A stretch of 46,424 nucleotides of DNA from Chara braunii (lineage: Eukaryota > Streptophyta > Charophyceae > Charales > Characeae): positions 8,378,334 to 8,424,757 of the forward strand of contig BFEA01000005.1 of NCBI GenBank assembly GCA_003427395.1. Reading direction: 5' to 3'. The notes below the pieces were generated by a model. The model made no database searches. It was not told the origin of the DNA and saw nothing but the letters and a program-made list of their open reading frames with translations. Both the position numbers and the translations under genes were made by a program. How positions within the stretch are numbered: position 1 is the stretch's first letter; each line of letters opens with the position of its first letter. This document shows positions 10,231-18,728 of this stretch, piece after piece.

Positions 10231-11340
10231 TTGACCTTCTCCGGTGTCAGCTTACGGAAGACCTCCATCTATCTGTCCCGCGTAGCTTCCACCGTCTCAC
10301 TGGACCTCTCCGTGTTGGCTATGTATTCCCCACGGTAGTGACCGCGGAGTCCAACTCGGCCGGCAGTCGGGAACCCGACCGTGGGCCGTGGCTGCGGGTG
10401 ACCGGGGGCGGCCGATAATTTGCCATGTTTTGTTGAAAATGCGAGGAATGAGCCCTCACGGTGCCCTTATCAGACATAAAATTGTTCTGTGCTGCGGCCC
10501 CCTAGCAAGCCTGTGCCCGCCCTAAGTGAAGGCGGGCCTGAATATCCACGAGAGGCCTGTTTTCAGCATTTTCCATAAGAGAGTATTCAGACAGTTGCAG
10601 CACGCCAGTAGGTTACGGACCAACGCGAGCCTCCAGGCTCCTTCAAGAAGCAAGGGCTGCACTGTACAGTTGAGCCCAGGGCTCAGGTGGTTGTGCCCTG
10701 GGCACACATTGTGTGAGGCCGACACCTCACGGACTGGCCTCGGGCCAATGAGAGAGCAGCATTGTCGTCACACATGAGCTGGGAGCCAATGAGAATGCTG
10801 CAAACACTTGGAGGCTGGGTGGCTGCCTGAACATGCCTAACTGCATGAGGCCCAGGCCAGTATCGGAAATTGGGCCTGGGCGCAGACACCTGGGGCCAGA
10901 AGCAAGCTACTGCGCCCCCCACACGCCTGGCCAGGCCAGCCATCAGCTGTGCCCCAGTGGGGGGGGATTCTGGCCTGTGCAGGAATTGCGGCCACGCTGC
11001 TGCATTGTTGTGCGAAGCTGCACTATGCAGGCAGGCTGGGGCGCGTGCCGGCCTTAAGTGGTGAAGAGGGCAATGTGGTGGCAGTGGGCGCATGGCGACC
11101 ATAGCCAGGCCGAGTGTGCGGATGCAGGTGTTGACGATGGTAGTCTTCGGGTAGGAGGCGCATGCAAAGTGGGAGTCAAGTTGAGATGAGGGGATTCTCT
11201 CAATTCCACTTTACACTACCTACAGACCACTGATCCTACTTATTGTATTACGGGAACCCCTTAGTAGCCAGCCCAAGTCTAAAATGCCTCAAACAGTGGA
11301 ACATGTGGGGCTGCGCCTGACCTGCAGGTGGGCGATACCG
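10231..11340. other. GC-rich unassigned region
   Basis: No gene recognised. The DNA is rich in GGGCC-containing dyads (for example GGCCCAGGCCAG...TTGGGCCTGGGC near 10851-10884). Frames on both strands (10526-10777, 10683-11102) have compositional amino-acid content and no motif. It looks like decayed transposon or LTR sequence. Confidence 0.3.
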
Positions 11341-11600
11341 GCTAGGGGACAGCTGATAGCATCAGGGAGTCAGGGACCATGCCAAGTTCCAATCCCTGTG
11401 CCTCCCCTCCGGTCTTCTCCCCTACGAACATCAGCAGTCTCCGATCAATGCTGATCGGGGATCCAGTGGTCCATCTCTAGGTGGCAGGCACCAAGCATGA
11501 TCAGAGAGGTACATTAGGTCAATGGGGATTGAACCCAAGGCCTGCTGAATGCCACTTGTGAGCCTTACCAACTGAGCCAGGCAGCTGGATCTTTCCCACA
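11340..11600 (-). mobile_element. tRNA-derived SINE, family 1
   Basis: On the minus strand the sequence TGGCTCAGTTGG (complement of 11568-11579) fits the internal promoter A box, and GGGTTCAATCCCC (complement of 11524-11536) fits the B box, at tRNA-like spacing. The head does not fold as an intact tRNA, since the acceptor and anticodon arms do not pair well. The non-tRNA body probably runs to about 11340, where I lose any landmark, and no A-rich tail is evident. RNA polymerase III transcription toward lower coordinates is inferred. Confidence 0.65.
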
Positions 11601-12101
11601 CTTTCTGGTAGTATGCGGTTTTATCAACAGTCTGAAAACTCACATCCGGCGCACACCGGTAAGATGACGCAGTACCAGCCATTTCCCAAACAGTGGGACT
11701 TGGCTCTTCGGTGGGCAGCCCCCGCAGTAAATAGCGATATCTCCATGCCCTTGGCTACACAACCAGAGGGCTGTTGAGAAGGGAGGAGGAGGAGGAGGAG
11801 GTGGTGGTGGAGAAGTATGGGAGGGAGCGAACCCAGAAGACGCATTTTATGGTCATAGGCAGGCAGCCCCAAATATTCTTGCAGCCACGAGATTCCAGCA
11901 GCATTCGAGCTCCTGATCTGTTCATCAATAGTGTGTACGGGCCAGGTAGTAATGAAATAACAAATGAAATAAATTCAAATAATGAACGAATGAACAGTGT
12001 GGCACTGTGGCTTATAAAAAACAAAAACAAAAAAGAACAAGTGTGGCTTGATGGGTTATTAGTACTGTCACCAGGAACTTGCATGAAGTAATGAACAATA
12101 A
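11601..12101. other. Unassigned spacer with a GGA-rich tract
   Basis: A GAGGAGGAGGAGGAGGTGG tract lies near 11785-11805; nothing else is recognised. The last three bases (TAA, 12099-12101) are the left target duplication of the next MITE. Confidence 0.4.
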
Positions 12102-12935
12102 GGGTCTGGCTCCACTACTGTCCACTGTACAATTTTTCGGGCATTTCTTGGACAGTTGTCAGAGCGAAAAATTGTACAGCGGACAGTGGAAAATGCGACA
12201 TCGCTCCACTTACTGTCCACTGTCCACCTCTCAAATTCGTGCGTTCACTACCAGATGCAGTGATAGAACTACAAGACAAGGCGTCCAGAGGATTTTGTCC
12301 GCCCCGACTCTAGGTGCACTGTCCAAATTCGGGTCCTCACGGTGAGTCCCTTGAAGGACTTTCCGCGTACTAACGAATTTTGCAGGCTGGGAGCTGTACA
12401 TTCACGGACAGTAGATTTTTGACGCGGTTTCTAAAAACTGTCCAAGCCATTTTGCTCATGTACAGTGGACAGTAAGGGCGTACCCACACAGCGGTGGCAA
12501 TCTAGCAAAATCTGCTGAATTTTCTTTCCCATGTTTGCTGAAATAGTACCCCGCCCGGTCACACATGGGTTGCAAATCACAAAGGACACGAGCAGGACTC
12601 TCTGGCAATTGCAAAATTGCTGCCTATCATGGTCACAAAGCGCGGATTTTTTTTTTTTAACAATTCCCAAAAGGCTAAAGAGAACTTGCGACGGCCAAAA
12701 GAGAATTGGCCACCACCTCTCGAGGTGGTGGCAAAATGCCCATCCCTGCGGCCCCCCAGGCCGTTGACAAATGCTACCCGGTTTGCAATTTTGGTGGTCG
12801 GAAAACCCTAGTGTGACTCTAACAGCATAGCAGATTTTGCCATTTAGCAAAAAAACCCGCTAGTGTGAGTATGCCCTAAGTGGAGCGAAGTAGACTGTCC
12901 GTTTTTGTACAGTGGACAGTAGTGGAGCGAGACCC
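12102..12935. mobile_element. MITE A, outer hairpin element, TSD TAA
   Basis: The left end GGGTCTGGCTCCACTACTG (continuing TCCACTGTACAA) pairs with the right end, whose reverse complement starts GGGTCTCGCTCCACTACTG; the arms are about 28 bp with one mismatch. TAA flanks both sides (12099-12101 and 12936-12938). The motif CTGTCCACTGT or its complement recurs inside at about 12160-12190, 12212-12226 and 12463-12473, like subterminal transposase-binding repeats. MITE B is nested within it. GGG ends and a 3-bp TAA duplication fit PIF/Harbinger-type MITEs. No coding sequence. Confidence 0.8.
12476..12876. mobile_element. MITE B, nested in A, TSD TAA
   Basis: A 401-bp insertion with TAA on both sides (12473-12475, 12877-12879). 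The left end GGGCGTACCCACACAGCGG matches the complement of the right end (GGGCATACTCACACTAGCGG), and AAAATCTGCT/AGCAGATTTT forms a second pairing block further in. Removing it re-joins a right-end-like stretch of MITE A (GTACAGTGGACAGTAA followed by GTGGAGCGAAGT). Confidence 0.8.
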
Positions 12936-13023
12936 TAACTCGGTGTTCCGTAGCCGAAGGTACAGCGATGTTTATGGGCCTCGCTGCACTACTCTTGACA
13001 CAAGCCCTGCACCGCTTAGCTAA

Positions 13024-13144
13024 GGGCCTCGCCACACCACTCTCCAAATGTGAGGAAGACAAAAATTTGGCGTGCGCATCTGGCCCTGTTCTCGGGGAAG
13101 TTCATTCTCATTTTGCACATTTCGAGAGTGGTGTGGCGACGCCC
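13024..13144. mobile_element. MITE D, 121-bp hairpin, TSD TAA, arm type TCTC
   Basis: Arms GGGCCTCGCCACACCACTC... (left) and complement GGGCGTCGCCACACCACTC... (right) continue into CAAATGTG or GAAATGTG. TAA flanks both sides (13021-13023, 13145-13147). The centre (GACAAAAAT..GGCG.G.GCATCTGGCC) is shared with F and, reversed, with K. Confidence 0.85.
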
Positions 13145-13483
13145 TAACTCTAGAATAGACCGCCCCGAACTGGGTTCAAGAGTTGTCAGAAAAACTCTTG
13201 AAATGGTCAAGAGTCGTCGTCACTCCACTACGGTAACCTCTTGGAAAGTACTCTTGAAGGTGCGTTTCAAGAACTATCAGAGCGAACTCAAGAGATGCAC
13301 TCTTGAACTTTCAAGCGTGGCAGCCCGCAACATTGGGATTTTCTAGGGTGCTCCCGAGAACCCTTGGTGGAGCCTCGTTTTTCAAGAGTGAGTCTGGAAT
13401 CCCAGTGGACAAACCATTGGTTTAGGCATAGTGTAGTGTCCGATAGTGCTTGCAAAGTTCAGGAGTGCCGCCTTCTAGAGTAA

Positions 13484-13587
13484 GGGCCTGGCCACACCAC
13501 TGTCGAAATGTGAAAAAGACAAAAATGTGGCGGGTGCATCTGGCCATGTTCTAGCGGGAAGTTTTCGAGAGTGGTGTGGCGATGCCC
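13484..13587. mobile_element. MITE E, 104-bp hairpin, TSD TAA, arm type TCTC/TGTC
   Basis: Left arm GGGCCTGGCCACACCACTG, right arm complement GGGCATCGCCACACCACTC. TAA lies on both sides (13481-13483, 13588-13590). It is shorter than its relatives because about 18 bp are missing from the right arm side (GTTTTCGAGAGTGG directly follows the centre). Confidence 0.85.
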
Positions 13588-13693
13588 TAAAGGCAGGGAC
13601 GCACGGATTTCAAGCCTTTTGTTTCCTCTGACAGCTCTAGACCTACTGGCGAAAGTTTTCACGAGTCTAGTCTAGAGTAGTGCAGTGAGCCCC

Positions 13694-13889
13694 TATATCT
13701 TTCCCTAAAGAAGAACAGAGTACTTCCGTTTTTTACTTTCTAAACGAACACGGCGAATCTGATTCATTTCACTTGAGTGAATGAATGTACGACGATGCGT
13801 CACCATTACTGTCCGTTCCTTTCTTCGGTCGTTTCCCTGCTCTTTCAAAAGATCTTCCTTCCAGGGATTTTCTTCCGTTGTTTGGACCA

Positions 13890-13890
<1 letters not shown>
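13694..13890. other. Spacer between MITE C and the first U2 copy
   Basis: No gene or repeat recognised. GAGTGAATGAATG near 13774 is unremarkable. Confidence 0.35.
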
Positions 13891-13928
<38 letters not shown>

Positions 13929-13985
13929 TAAATGTGGTCCGATGGACCACGGATCAGATATTAAACTGATCAGAACAGATAAAGG
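13891..13985 (-). pseudogene. U2 snRNA-derived sequence with poly-A tail, copy 1
   Basis: Read on the minus strand, TATCTGTTCTGATCAGTTTAATATCTGATCCG and the stem GTGGTCC-ATC-GGACCAC correspond to the branch-point-recognition region and stem-loop II of U2 snRNA, followed by CATTTAC and 37 A residues (plus-strand T-run 13891-13927). U2 normally pairs with the intron branch site in the spliceosome. Here the 5' end (ATACCTTTCTCGGCC) and everything 3' of stem-loop II are missing, so this is a retrosequence. I could not define target duplications. Confidence 0.75.
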
Positions 13986-14038
13986 CTGCCCCCCATTTCG
14001 AAAATTATTTTGACTTTCCTTCAGCGAAAAGACACTAA

Positions 14039-14160
14039 GAGCCTCGGCACACCACTCTCGAAATGTGAAAGAGACAAAAATGTGGCGGGTGCACCTGGCC
14101 ATGTTCTAGCGGAAAGCTCATTCCCACTTTGCACATTTGGAGAGTGGTGTGGCGATGCCC
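14039..14160. mobile_element. MITE F, 122-bp hairpin, TSD TAA, arm type TCTC
   Basis: Left end GAGCCTCGGCACACCACTC, right complement GGGCATCGCCACACCACTC, both continuing into TC(G/C)AAATGTG. TAA lies at 14036-14038 and 14161-14163. The centre is the same as in D and J. Confidence 0.85.
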
Positions 14161-14189
14161 TAAAAAGAAAAAAAATCTTCCTTCCAGGG

Positions 14190-14320
14190 ATGGCTCCATC
14201 TTCGAATGATGATTAGTGAAGTGTACCAACTGACCAACGGACTTGCCTCAGTTGGGACACGCATGAACTGCTGAAATACAGACATGCGTTCGAATTGAGG
14301 TGCAAAGCCATAATAATTCT
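14190..14320. mobile_element. Back-to-back tRNA-like SINE remnants
   Basis: On the plus strand TGCCTCAGTTGGGACACGC (14244-14262) and GCGTTCGAATTGAGG (14287 on) resemble A and B boxes; the stretch GAACTGCTGAAATACAGAC between them matches the corresponding part of the SINE at 41.7 kb (GAACGGTTGGAATACAGAC). On the minus strand TTGGTCAGTTGGTACAC (complement of 14221-14237) plus CATCATTCGAAGATG looks like a second, shortened head. The anticodon-loop-like GAA suggests a tRNA-Phe ancestor; this is tentative. Confidence 0.4.
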
Positions 14321-14405
14321 GAGTAACCTGGGGCTGGTCAGTTCAATGATGATCTAATCATGATTCCCTCCGTACTGGTCATTCAATGTGAAAAAGATGG
14401 GTGCA

Positions 14406-14465
14406 ATACCTTTCTCGGCCTTTTGGCTTCTGATCAGTTTAATATCCGATCCGTGGTCCATCGGA

Positions 14466-14497
<32 letters not shown>
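14406..14497 (+). pseudogene. U2 snRNA retropseudogene with poly-A and TSD, copy 2
   Basis: The sequence starts exactly at the U2 5' end (ATACCTTTCTCGGCCTTTTG), skips about 22 nt of the normal sequence after GGCT, resumes at TCTGATCAGTTTAATATC, ends inside stem-loop II (CCGTGGTCCATCGGAC) and continues as about 30 A residues. AAAGATGGGTGCA (14393-14405) and AAAGATCGGTGCA (14498-14510) flank it, a 13-bp target duplication with one mismatch. The 5' end, poly-A and TSD together are the signature of LINE-mediated retroposition. It cannot be a working snRNA because the Sm site and 3' stem-loops are absent. Confidence 0.9.
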
Positions 14498-14498
<1 letters not shown>

Positions 14499-14511
14499 AA
14501 GATCGGTGCAT

Positions 14512-14632
14512 GGGCCTCCCCGCACTGCTCACCAAATGTGCAAAATAAGAATGAATCTTCTGCTAGGACATGGAAAGATGTGCGGCCGTAATTTTTGTCT
14601 TTTGTGCATTTGGTGAGTTGTCCCGAGAGGCC
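14512..14632. mobile_element. MITE G, 121-bp hairpin, arm type TCACC
   Basis: Left arm GGGCCTCCCCGCACTGCTC then ACCAAATGTG; right arm GTGCATTTGGTGAG..GAGAGGCC. The centre (GAATCTTCTGCTAGGACATG) is that of I and K. The flanks read GCATG on both sides, so the duplication may be CAT with a mutated last base. Confidence 0.75.
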
Positions 14633-14650
14633 GCATGTTTCACATTCTAC

Positions 14651-14736
14651 CTGAAGGTCCGATAAAAGTGCAACAATATAGAGAAGATGAGCATGTCCCC
14701 TGCGCAAGGATGACAAGCATAAACCGAGAAATGGTA
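14651..14736 (+). pseudogene. U6 snRNA-derived sequence
   Basis: GATAAAAGTGCAACAATATAGAGAAGATGAGCATGTCCCCTGCGCAAGGATGACAAGCATAAACCGAGAAATGGT, described by its parts, follows U6 closely: the AGC triad is kept (14690-14692), as is the CCCCTGCGCAAGGATGAC block, but the invariant ACAGAGA box reads ATAGAGA. U6 forms the catalytic core of the spliceosome with U2. The 5' stem is diverged (CCTGAAGG) and no T-run terminator follows (ACATTCTCTAG instead), so it is probably a retrosequence. It directly follows MITE G. Confidence 0.8.
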
Positions 14737-14887
14737 CATTCTCTAGCCCAGAGATACAGTCCCCATTTTCTTGCACATTTCGTACTAAGTACTGGGGCCT
14801 TCGTTTTGGCCTTTGCTCCACCTTCCGCACCACTCTCTCCAAATGTGAAAGCAAATGCCAAGTGTCCATTCTTACCTTCGAGCTGAA
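14737..14887. other. Remnant MITE ends between U6 and MITE I
   Basis: CCGCACCACTCTCTCCAAATGTG at 14826-14848 is a left-arm copy and CTTGCACATTTCGTAC near 14770 resembles a right arm, but no pair of ends or duplication could be matched. Probably a damaged hairpin element. Confidence 0.4.
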
Positions 14888-15009
14888 GGGCCTTGCCGCA
14901 CCACTCACCAAATGTGTCAAAGTGAGAATGAATCTTTGGGTTGAAGATGGAAAGATACAGGGTCCTAATTTCAACTTTTTTGCATTTGGTGACTCGTGCG
15001 GCGAGGCCC
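14888..15009. mobile_element. MITE I, 122-bp hairpin, TSD GAA, arm type TCACC
   Basis: Left arm GGGCCTTGCCGCACCACTC then ACCAAATGTG; right complement GGGCCTCGCCGCACGAGTC then ACCAAATGC. GAA lies on both sides (14885-14887, 15010-15012). The centre (GAGAATGAATCTT...GGAAAGATACA) matches G and K. Confidence 0.85.
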
Positions 15010-15062
15010 GAAGACACAATAACCATTCCCCAAATTTGGTGAGCAGCAAAGTGAGAGACTTT

Positions 15063-15193
15063 AGGCTGCATGGCTCCGCCCCTCACCACATGCACAAAAG
15101 ACAGAAATCACGGCATTCTGTCTTTCCATGTTCTAGTAGCCGAATGATGCAATTCTCAATTTGCACATTTGGTGAGTGCCTGAGCGATGCCCT
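15063..15193. mobile_element. MITE J, about 130-bp hairpin, arm type TCACC
   Basis: The right end (complement GGGCATCGCTCAGGCACTC then ACCAAATGTGC) pairs with a more diverged left end (GGCTGCATGGCTCCGCCCCTC). The centre (GACAGAAATCACGGCATTCTG...TTCTAGTAGCCGAA) is in the same orientation as D and F. The borders are approximate. Confidence 0.65.
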
Positions 15194-15402
15194 TTATTTC
15201 GCTGCAAGTCGTTTTCATTTCAAATGGAGGTGCTACATGAATGTACGGCCGTGGAATATCCTTGCCAGCCATTCCTTTATTGGGTTTTCGTGTAATTTTG
15301 CCTTTCCTTTGTCCCCCCTCCCCCGCCAGCCCACTCCTTCTGTCGTGTTTCGCTTGTTCTTCCCTCCTAGGGTCATGAATTGAAGTTGAATGTACGGCCA
15401 TT

Positions 15403-15524
15403 GGGCCTCGCTGCACTACTCTTGAAATGTGCAAAACGAGAGTGAATCTTCGGCTAGAATACGGACAGATACACCGCCATGATTTTTGTCTTTTGTGGAT
15501 TTCAAGAGTAGTGCAGCGAGGCCC
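15403..15524. mobile_element. MITE K, 122-bp hairpin, perfect 26-bp arms, TSD ATT
   Basis: GGGCCTCGCTGCACTACTC followed by TTGAAAT is repeated without mismatch, inverted, at the right end. ATT lies at 15400-15402 and 15525-15527. The TCTTGAAA arm is the same variant as MITE C's, whereas the centre equals that of G and I. It is probably the youngest copy because the arms are identical. Confidence 0.9.
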
Positions 15525-15718
15525 ATTGATGTATGCCCGTATTACAATAGCCGTACCTGTTTTTTGTCTTTGTGTTCAATAGCCATACTTCATAATTGTT
15601 TCTGTTTTGGGGGGGGGTACTTCAGCTGATTGTACTCCCCCCCTAGTAGACTGAGCCGGTGTGATTAGGAAGGAGGGGGGGAGGCGGGGGGGGAGGATGT
15701 AGTGAAAGGTATTCCACG

Positions 15719-16294
15719 ATGCAGACCGAAATTCGAATCTCGGGGTCAAAGTATCGGTCAAAAGAGGCCAAGTCAGCCGTCGGGTACCCCAGGGGTCCAG
15801 TCCAACACGTACCCGGTGGAGAGTCACATCCCAGAGGCAAAGTTGCATTCCATAAGCAAAAGTCACGTCTCATATTGAAAGGTCATATGCCACAGGTAAC
15901 GGGCACTCCCCAGGCAGCAGTCGTGTCCCGCTGGCAGAGGTCACGTCCCACAGACCCAAAGCAGCATCACACCAAGAAACGCCGAAAGGTACTGGGCCTC
16001 ACATTTGAAGCAAAACAGGCCGTGGGCATGTGGTACCAGGTCCAAGTCAAGCCAAAGGAAGCAGAGGCTGGGACGAGTCAAGGCACAGTCCACGTCAATA
16101 TAAGGACACATGACTCATTCGTGAGGAGGGTGGAAGTGCTGCTGAAGTGCGTGTGCGCTATCTGTGAGTAGCCAACGCTAGCACCCTGCCTGGGTGGCGC
16201 TGAGCTGAGGGAAGAAGGCGGCCATAGCCGCACAGGCTGCTAGTAGTAGGGATAGAGCTGAGTAACAGCAGATGTATTCAGAGTCAAGGTCCTC

Positions 16295-16300
<6 letters not shown>
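15719..16300 (+). promoter_or_regulatory. Candidate LTR promoter with reiterated TCACGTCCC boxes and TATA
   Basis: Between 15825 and 15955 imperfect units of the type AGGTCACGTCCCACAGGCA recur about every 22-25 bp; a TATA-like CAATATAAGGACAC lies at 16097-16110, followed by a GCGGCCATAGCCGC dyad near 16220 and the (GA)n tract. The order (reiterated boxes, TATA, CCATAGC dyad, GA tract) resembles the retroelement LTR material at 33.5-33.9 and 40.6-40.9 kb. The 150-codon frame at 15719-16171 shows no family motif. No LTR borders can be fixed. Confidence 0.35.
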
Positions 16301-16386
<86 letters not shown>

Positions 16387-16419
16387 NGGAGAGAGAAAGA
16401 GAGAGGCACATGCATGAAG

Positions 16420-16476
<57 letters not shown>

Positions 16477-16510
16477 CATGCATCAAGAAGATAGAGAGAG
16501 AGAGAGAAGG
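16299..16510. repeat. (GA)n microsatellite
   Basis: Long GA runs are broken by AGGCACATGCATGAAGAAGAT at about 16403 and a related GCATGCATCAAGAAGAT at about 16475, so the tract itself is locally duplicated. One ambiguous base lies at 16387. Confidence 0.95.
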
Positions 16511-17521
16511 GAGGCAGAGACAGAAGGGAGAGAGTGAGTCACCTACCTTGTAAGAGGATGCTGGTTATGGACTGCTGAACTGTGTGCAATTTGCGATGCA
16601 CTAACCTCACCCCCCGCGCGGCGCTCCGTACTTCTGTCACCGATCAGAGTAGTTGGGGGCGTGGCCGAGGATTTTTGGCTGTGGGGTTGAGTCACCCGGG
16701 GGGAACAGGGGACTCTTGTTTCGGGTCGAGGGTGGTCTTGTTAGGAGTTTGATCCGTCGTCGGGCACCAGGGGCGGAGCAACAGACCATTCCATGGGGAC
16801 CATCAACGAAAACTCAAAAAGGAAAAGGCAAACGGAATAGAAAAAGGAGGACGGAGGAGCGGAGTTTTTCTGCGTCCTGCTGTGCTTGGTTTGCGCGGCC
16901 CTGGGGCCGCCGCCCCGAGATTGAGTTTCAGGCCTCAGTGTTAGACTCGTCGAGCCCGCGCGGGTGACCTTGCAGGGTGAACTGGGTCGGGCAGGCAGGG
17001 GGAACCCAGGTCCGAAAGTTAGCGGCGAGCACACCCGCGCTGCGGGAGAGTTCTGGGAACCAAGCCGCTCCTTCGTATCCCAGGACCAGCCTTTGCCAGG
17101 AACATGAATCCCCCCGTCGACACCAGCGGCAGTCAAACCGAGGCCGCCACATGACGCGGGCCGCGGACCAGGGCAACACAGTTAGGTCGGTATAGGGCAA
17201 TACTAGGGAAGGGGAAGAGAACCCATCGATCAATACAAACCCACACCCTCCGATATGGCAGGCATTGGCAGGGTTGTACACATGAACTTGCTCGGTTCTT
17301 CGCAGAGTGCTCCGCACATCCGCGTCACAGTACACGCTGTCGTCGCCTGCGATGGGGAAGGTCGGCAGCGCGCTGTGAGGGACCGAGGCGGTCAGGCACG
17401 GGCGGGGACCCACGCTCATGTCCCTCGAGACGAACGTTGGCGCCATGGACGATCGCCGAAATCCTGCCTTGCTCTCTGTCTCTGCGTTAACGTGAGTGCT
17501 GGCCGGGAATCCGGGGTTTTG
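16511..17521. other. GC-rich unassigned region
   Basis: Frames exist on both strands (16653-16967 plus, 16928-17446 minus) but have compositional content and no motif. It may be the internal region of the minus-strand LTR element whose primer-binding site lies near 17.85 kb. Confidence 0.3.
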
Positions 17522-17835
17522 CTAGGGCTTACTGGGCGTCGCCCGTCTGCATGAGTGCGTGAGTGTGTCGATCTCTCCCCCCTCCCTCGAGCTCCTTTCT
17601 CTTTTCCCTGAATGCCACGTGTATGCGCAGGACCCCGCGCCCGTCTCCTTTTGCCCCCTCTCCCATCCTAGCGACGCCGAATCTAGGCGGAACGGGCGGG
17701 CTCGGTCCCGCGACTTCACTCGAAGCCCGGAGCGATCAGTCGGTCGCCTCTTCGCGACGCGGCTGATCTCTCCGCGACGAGCTTGGAAGCGAGCACACAC
17801 ACGTACTCCTAAGGATCCTTCGGGACAAGGAGATA

Positions 17836-18600
17836 TAGACTCTTGTACCAATGAGATGTTCGACATCCATAGACTATCATAGCACATCATGCATACAATA
17901 GAATACCCATACATCGGGACCTTGCACACATCACGCGAGGAGCAAGCAGCAATGGAGATAAAGCGAGCTCCTGAGTATACAAAACTCTCCACACGACAGG
18001 CCGCCCTGGGCCCAGTCCCCAATCCGTCTGAACCACCGACAACCATAGCCACAAGGCCTTGCCACCGATCTCCACCACAGTGACTGCTCTGTCCCTCCGA
18101 CTGTATTGCCCCAAGTCTATCGCTAAGCCCACCGGTCATGTCGTCACTCCGTCTGTCACTTGGGCTCGTCAAGCCTGTTCGAACGCCGTGGACCTCGCGC
18201 ATAGCTCGCGCAGCATTGCAGCTGAGATCAAAGAGAGTGAGAAGAAGGGGTTGCGTTAATTTATAGCGCAGAAGGCGGCGGGGAGCCAGCGCGAAGCACG
18301 GGTGTAGATGAGCAGGACAAAAGAACGTCAGAGGTTCCAGTAGGATCGAAGGAGGCGAGTCGAGTGATCTGCGTGATTGGGGTGGTCGTCCAAGTGGGGT
18401 GCGCTTCCTGCTACCACCACGTTGACCCCACAATCCCAATCAGACAGCCAATCGTTCGTAGGGAGGGGAAAAGGAGGGGATTGGACTTTGCTTAGTAGAG
18501 GGAAGATGAAGAGGCATGCAGGAAGTGAATGCGCAGCATGAAGGGAAGATGGTGAGGGGATGCAGAGCGGGAGAAAGAGTTTACGTGCCCCGCAAAAATT
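17836..18600 (-). mobile_element. Candidate 5' LTR on the minus strand with TATA box and PBS
   Basis: On the minus strand a TATA box CTATAAATTAACG (complement of about 18253-18265) is followed about 400 bp later by ...AACATCTCA and then TTGGTACAAGAGTC (complement of about 17836-17850), close to the plant LTR-element primer-binding site for initiator tRNA-Met (TGGTATCAGAGC). The LTR would end at about 17851. No second LTR is visible and the left half of the putative element carries no recognisable gag or pol. The 305-codon minus-strand frame at 17522-18439 crosses the putative LTR-PBS junction, which argues that it is not a real gene. Confidence 0.4.
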
Positions 18601-18728
18601 TGAAAAACAGCCGCGCGCGCCTATGTGACACCCGTGGCCTAGGCCGCGGGCATTTTGGCCGCTGCGGCTGAGAATCTCTGCCGCGGCCGATGAGGCCCAC
18701 TCCGCGGCCTGTTTTTTTAATATATACC

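Larger units (their letters stand above)
12976..13693. mobile_element. MITE C, outer element with CTCTTGA repeats, TSD TAT
   Basis: The left end GGGCCTCGCTGCACTACTC pairs with the complement of the right end GGGGCTCACTGCACTACTC (two mismatches), and TAT flanks both sides (12973-12975, 13694-13696). Its interior (13170-13400) contains at least six copies of CTCTTGA or TCAAGAG, the same heptamer that follows the terminal repeat. MITEs D and E are inserted inside. Non-coding. Confidence 0.75.

Noticed and set aside
11520-11600. Functional tRNA gene
   Set aside because: A and B boxes are present but acceptor and anticodon stems do not pair; a SINE head is the better reading.
14354-15049. 231-codon minus-strand frame
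   Set aside because: Runs through a U2 retrosequence, a poly-A run, MITEs G and I and the U6-like sequence; not a gene.
17522-18439. 305-codon minus-strand open frame
   Set aside because: GC-rich compositional frame with no family motif that crosses a putative LTR-PBS junction; plus-strand frames of similar quality overlap it.
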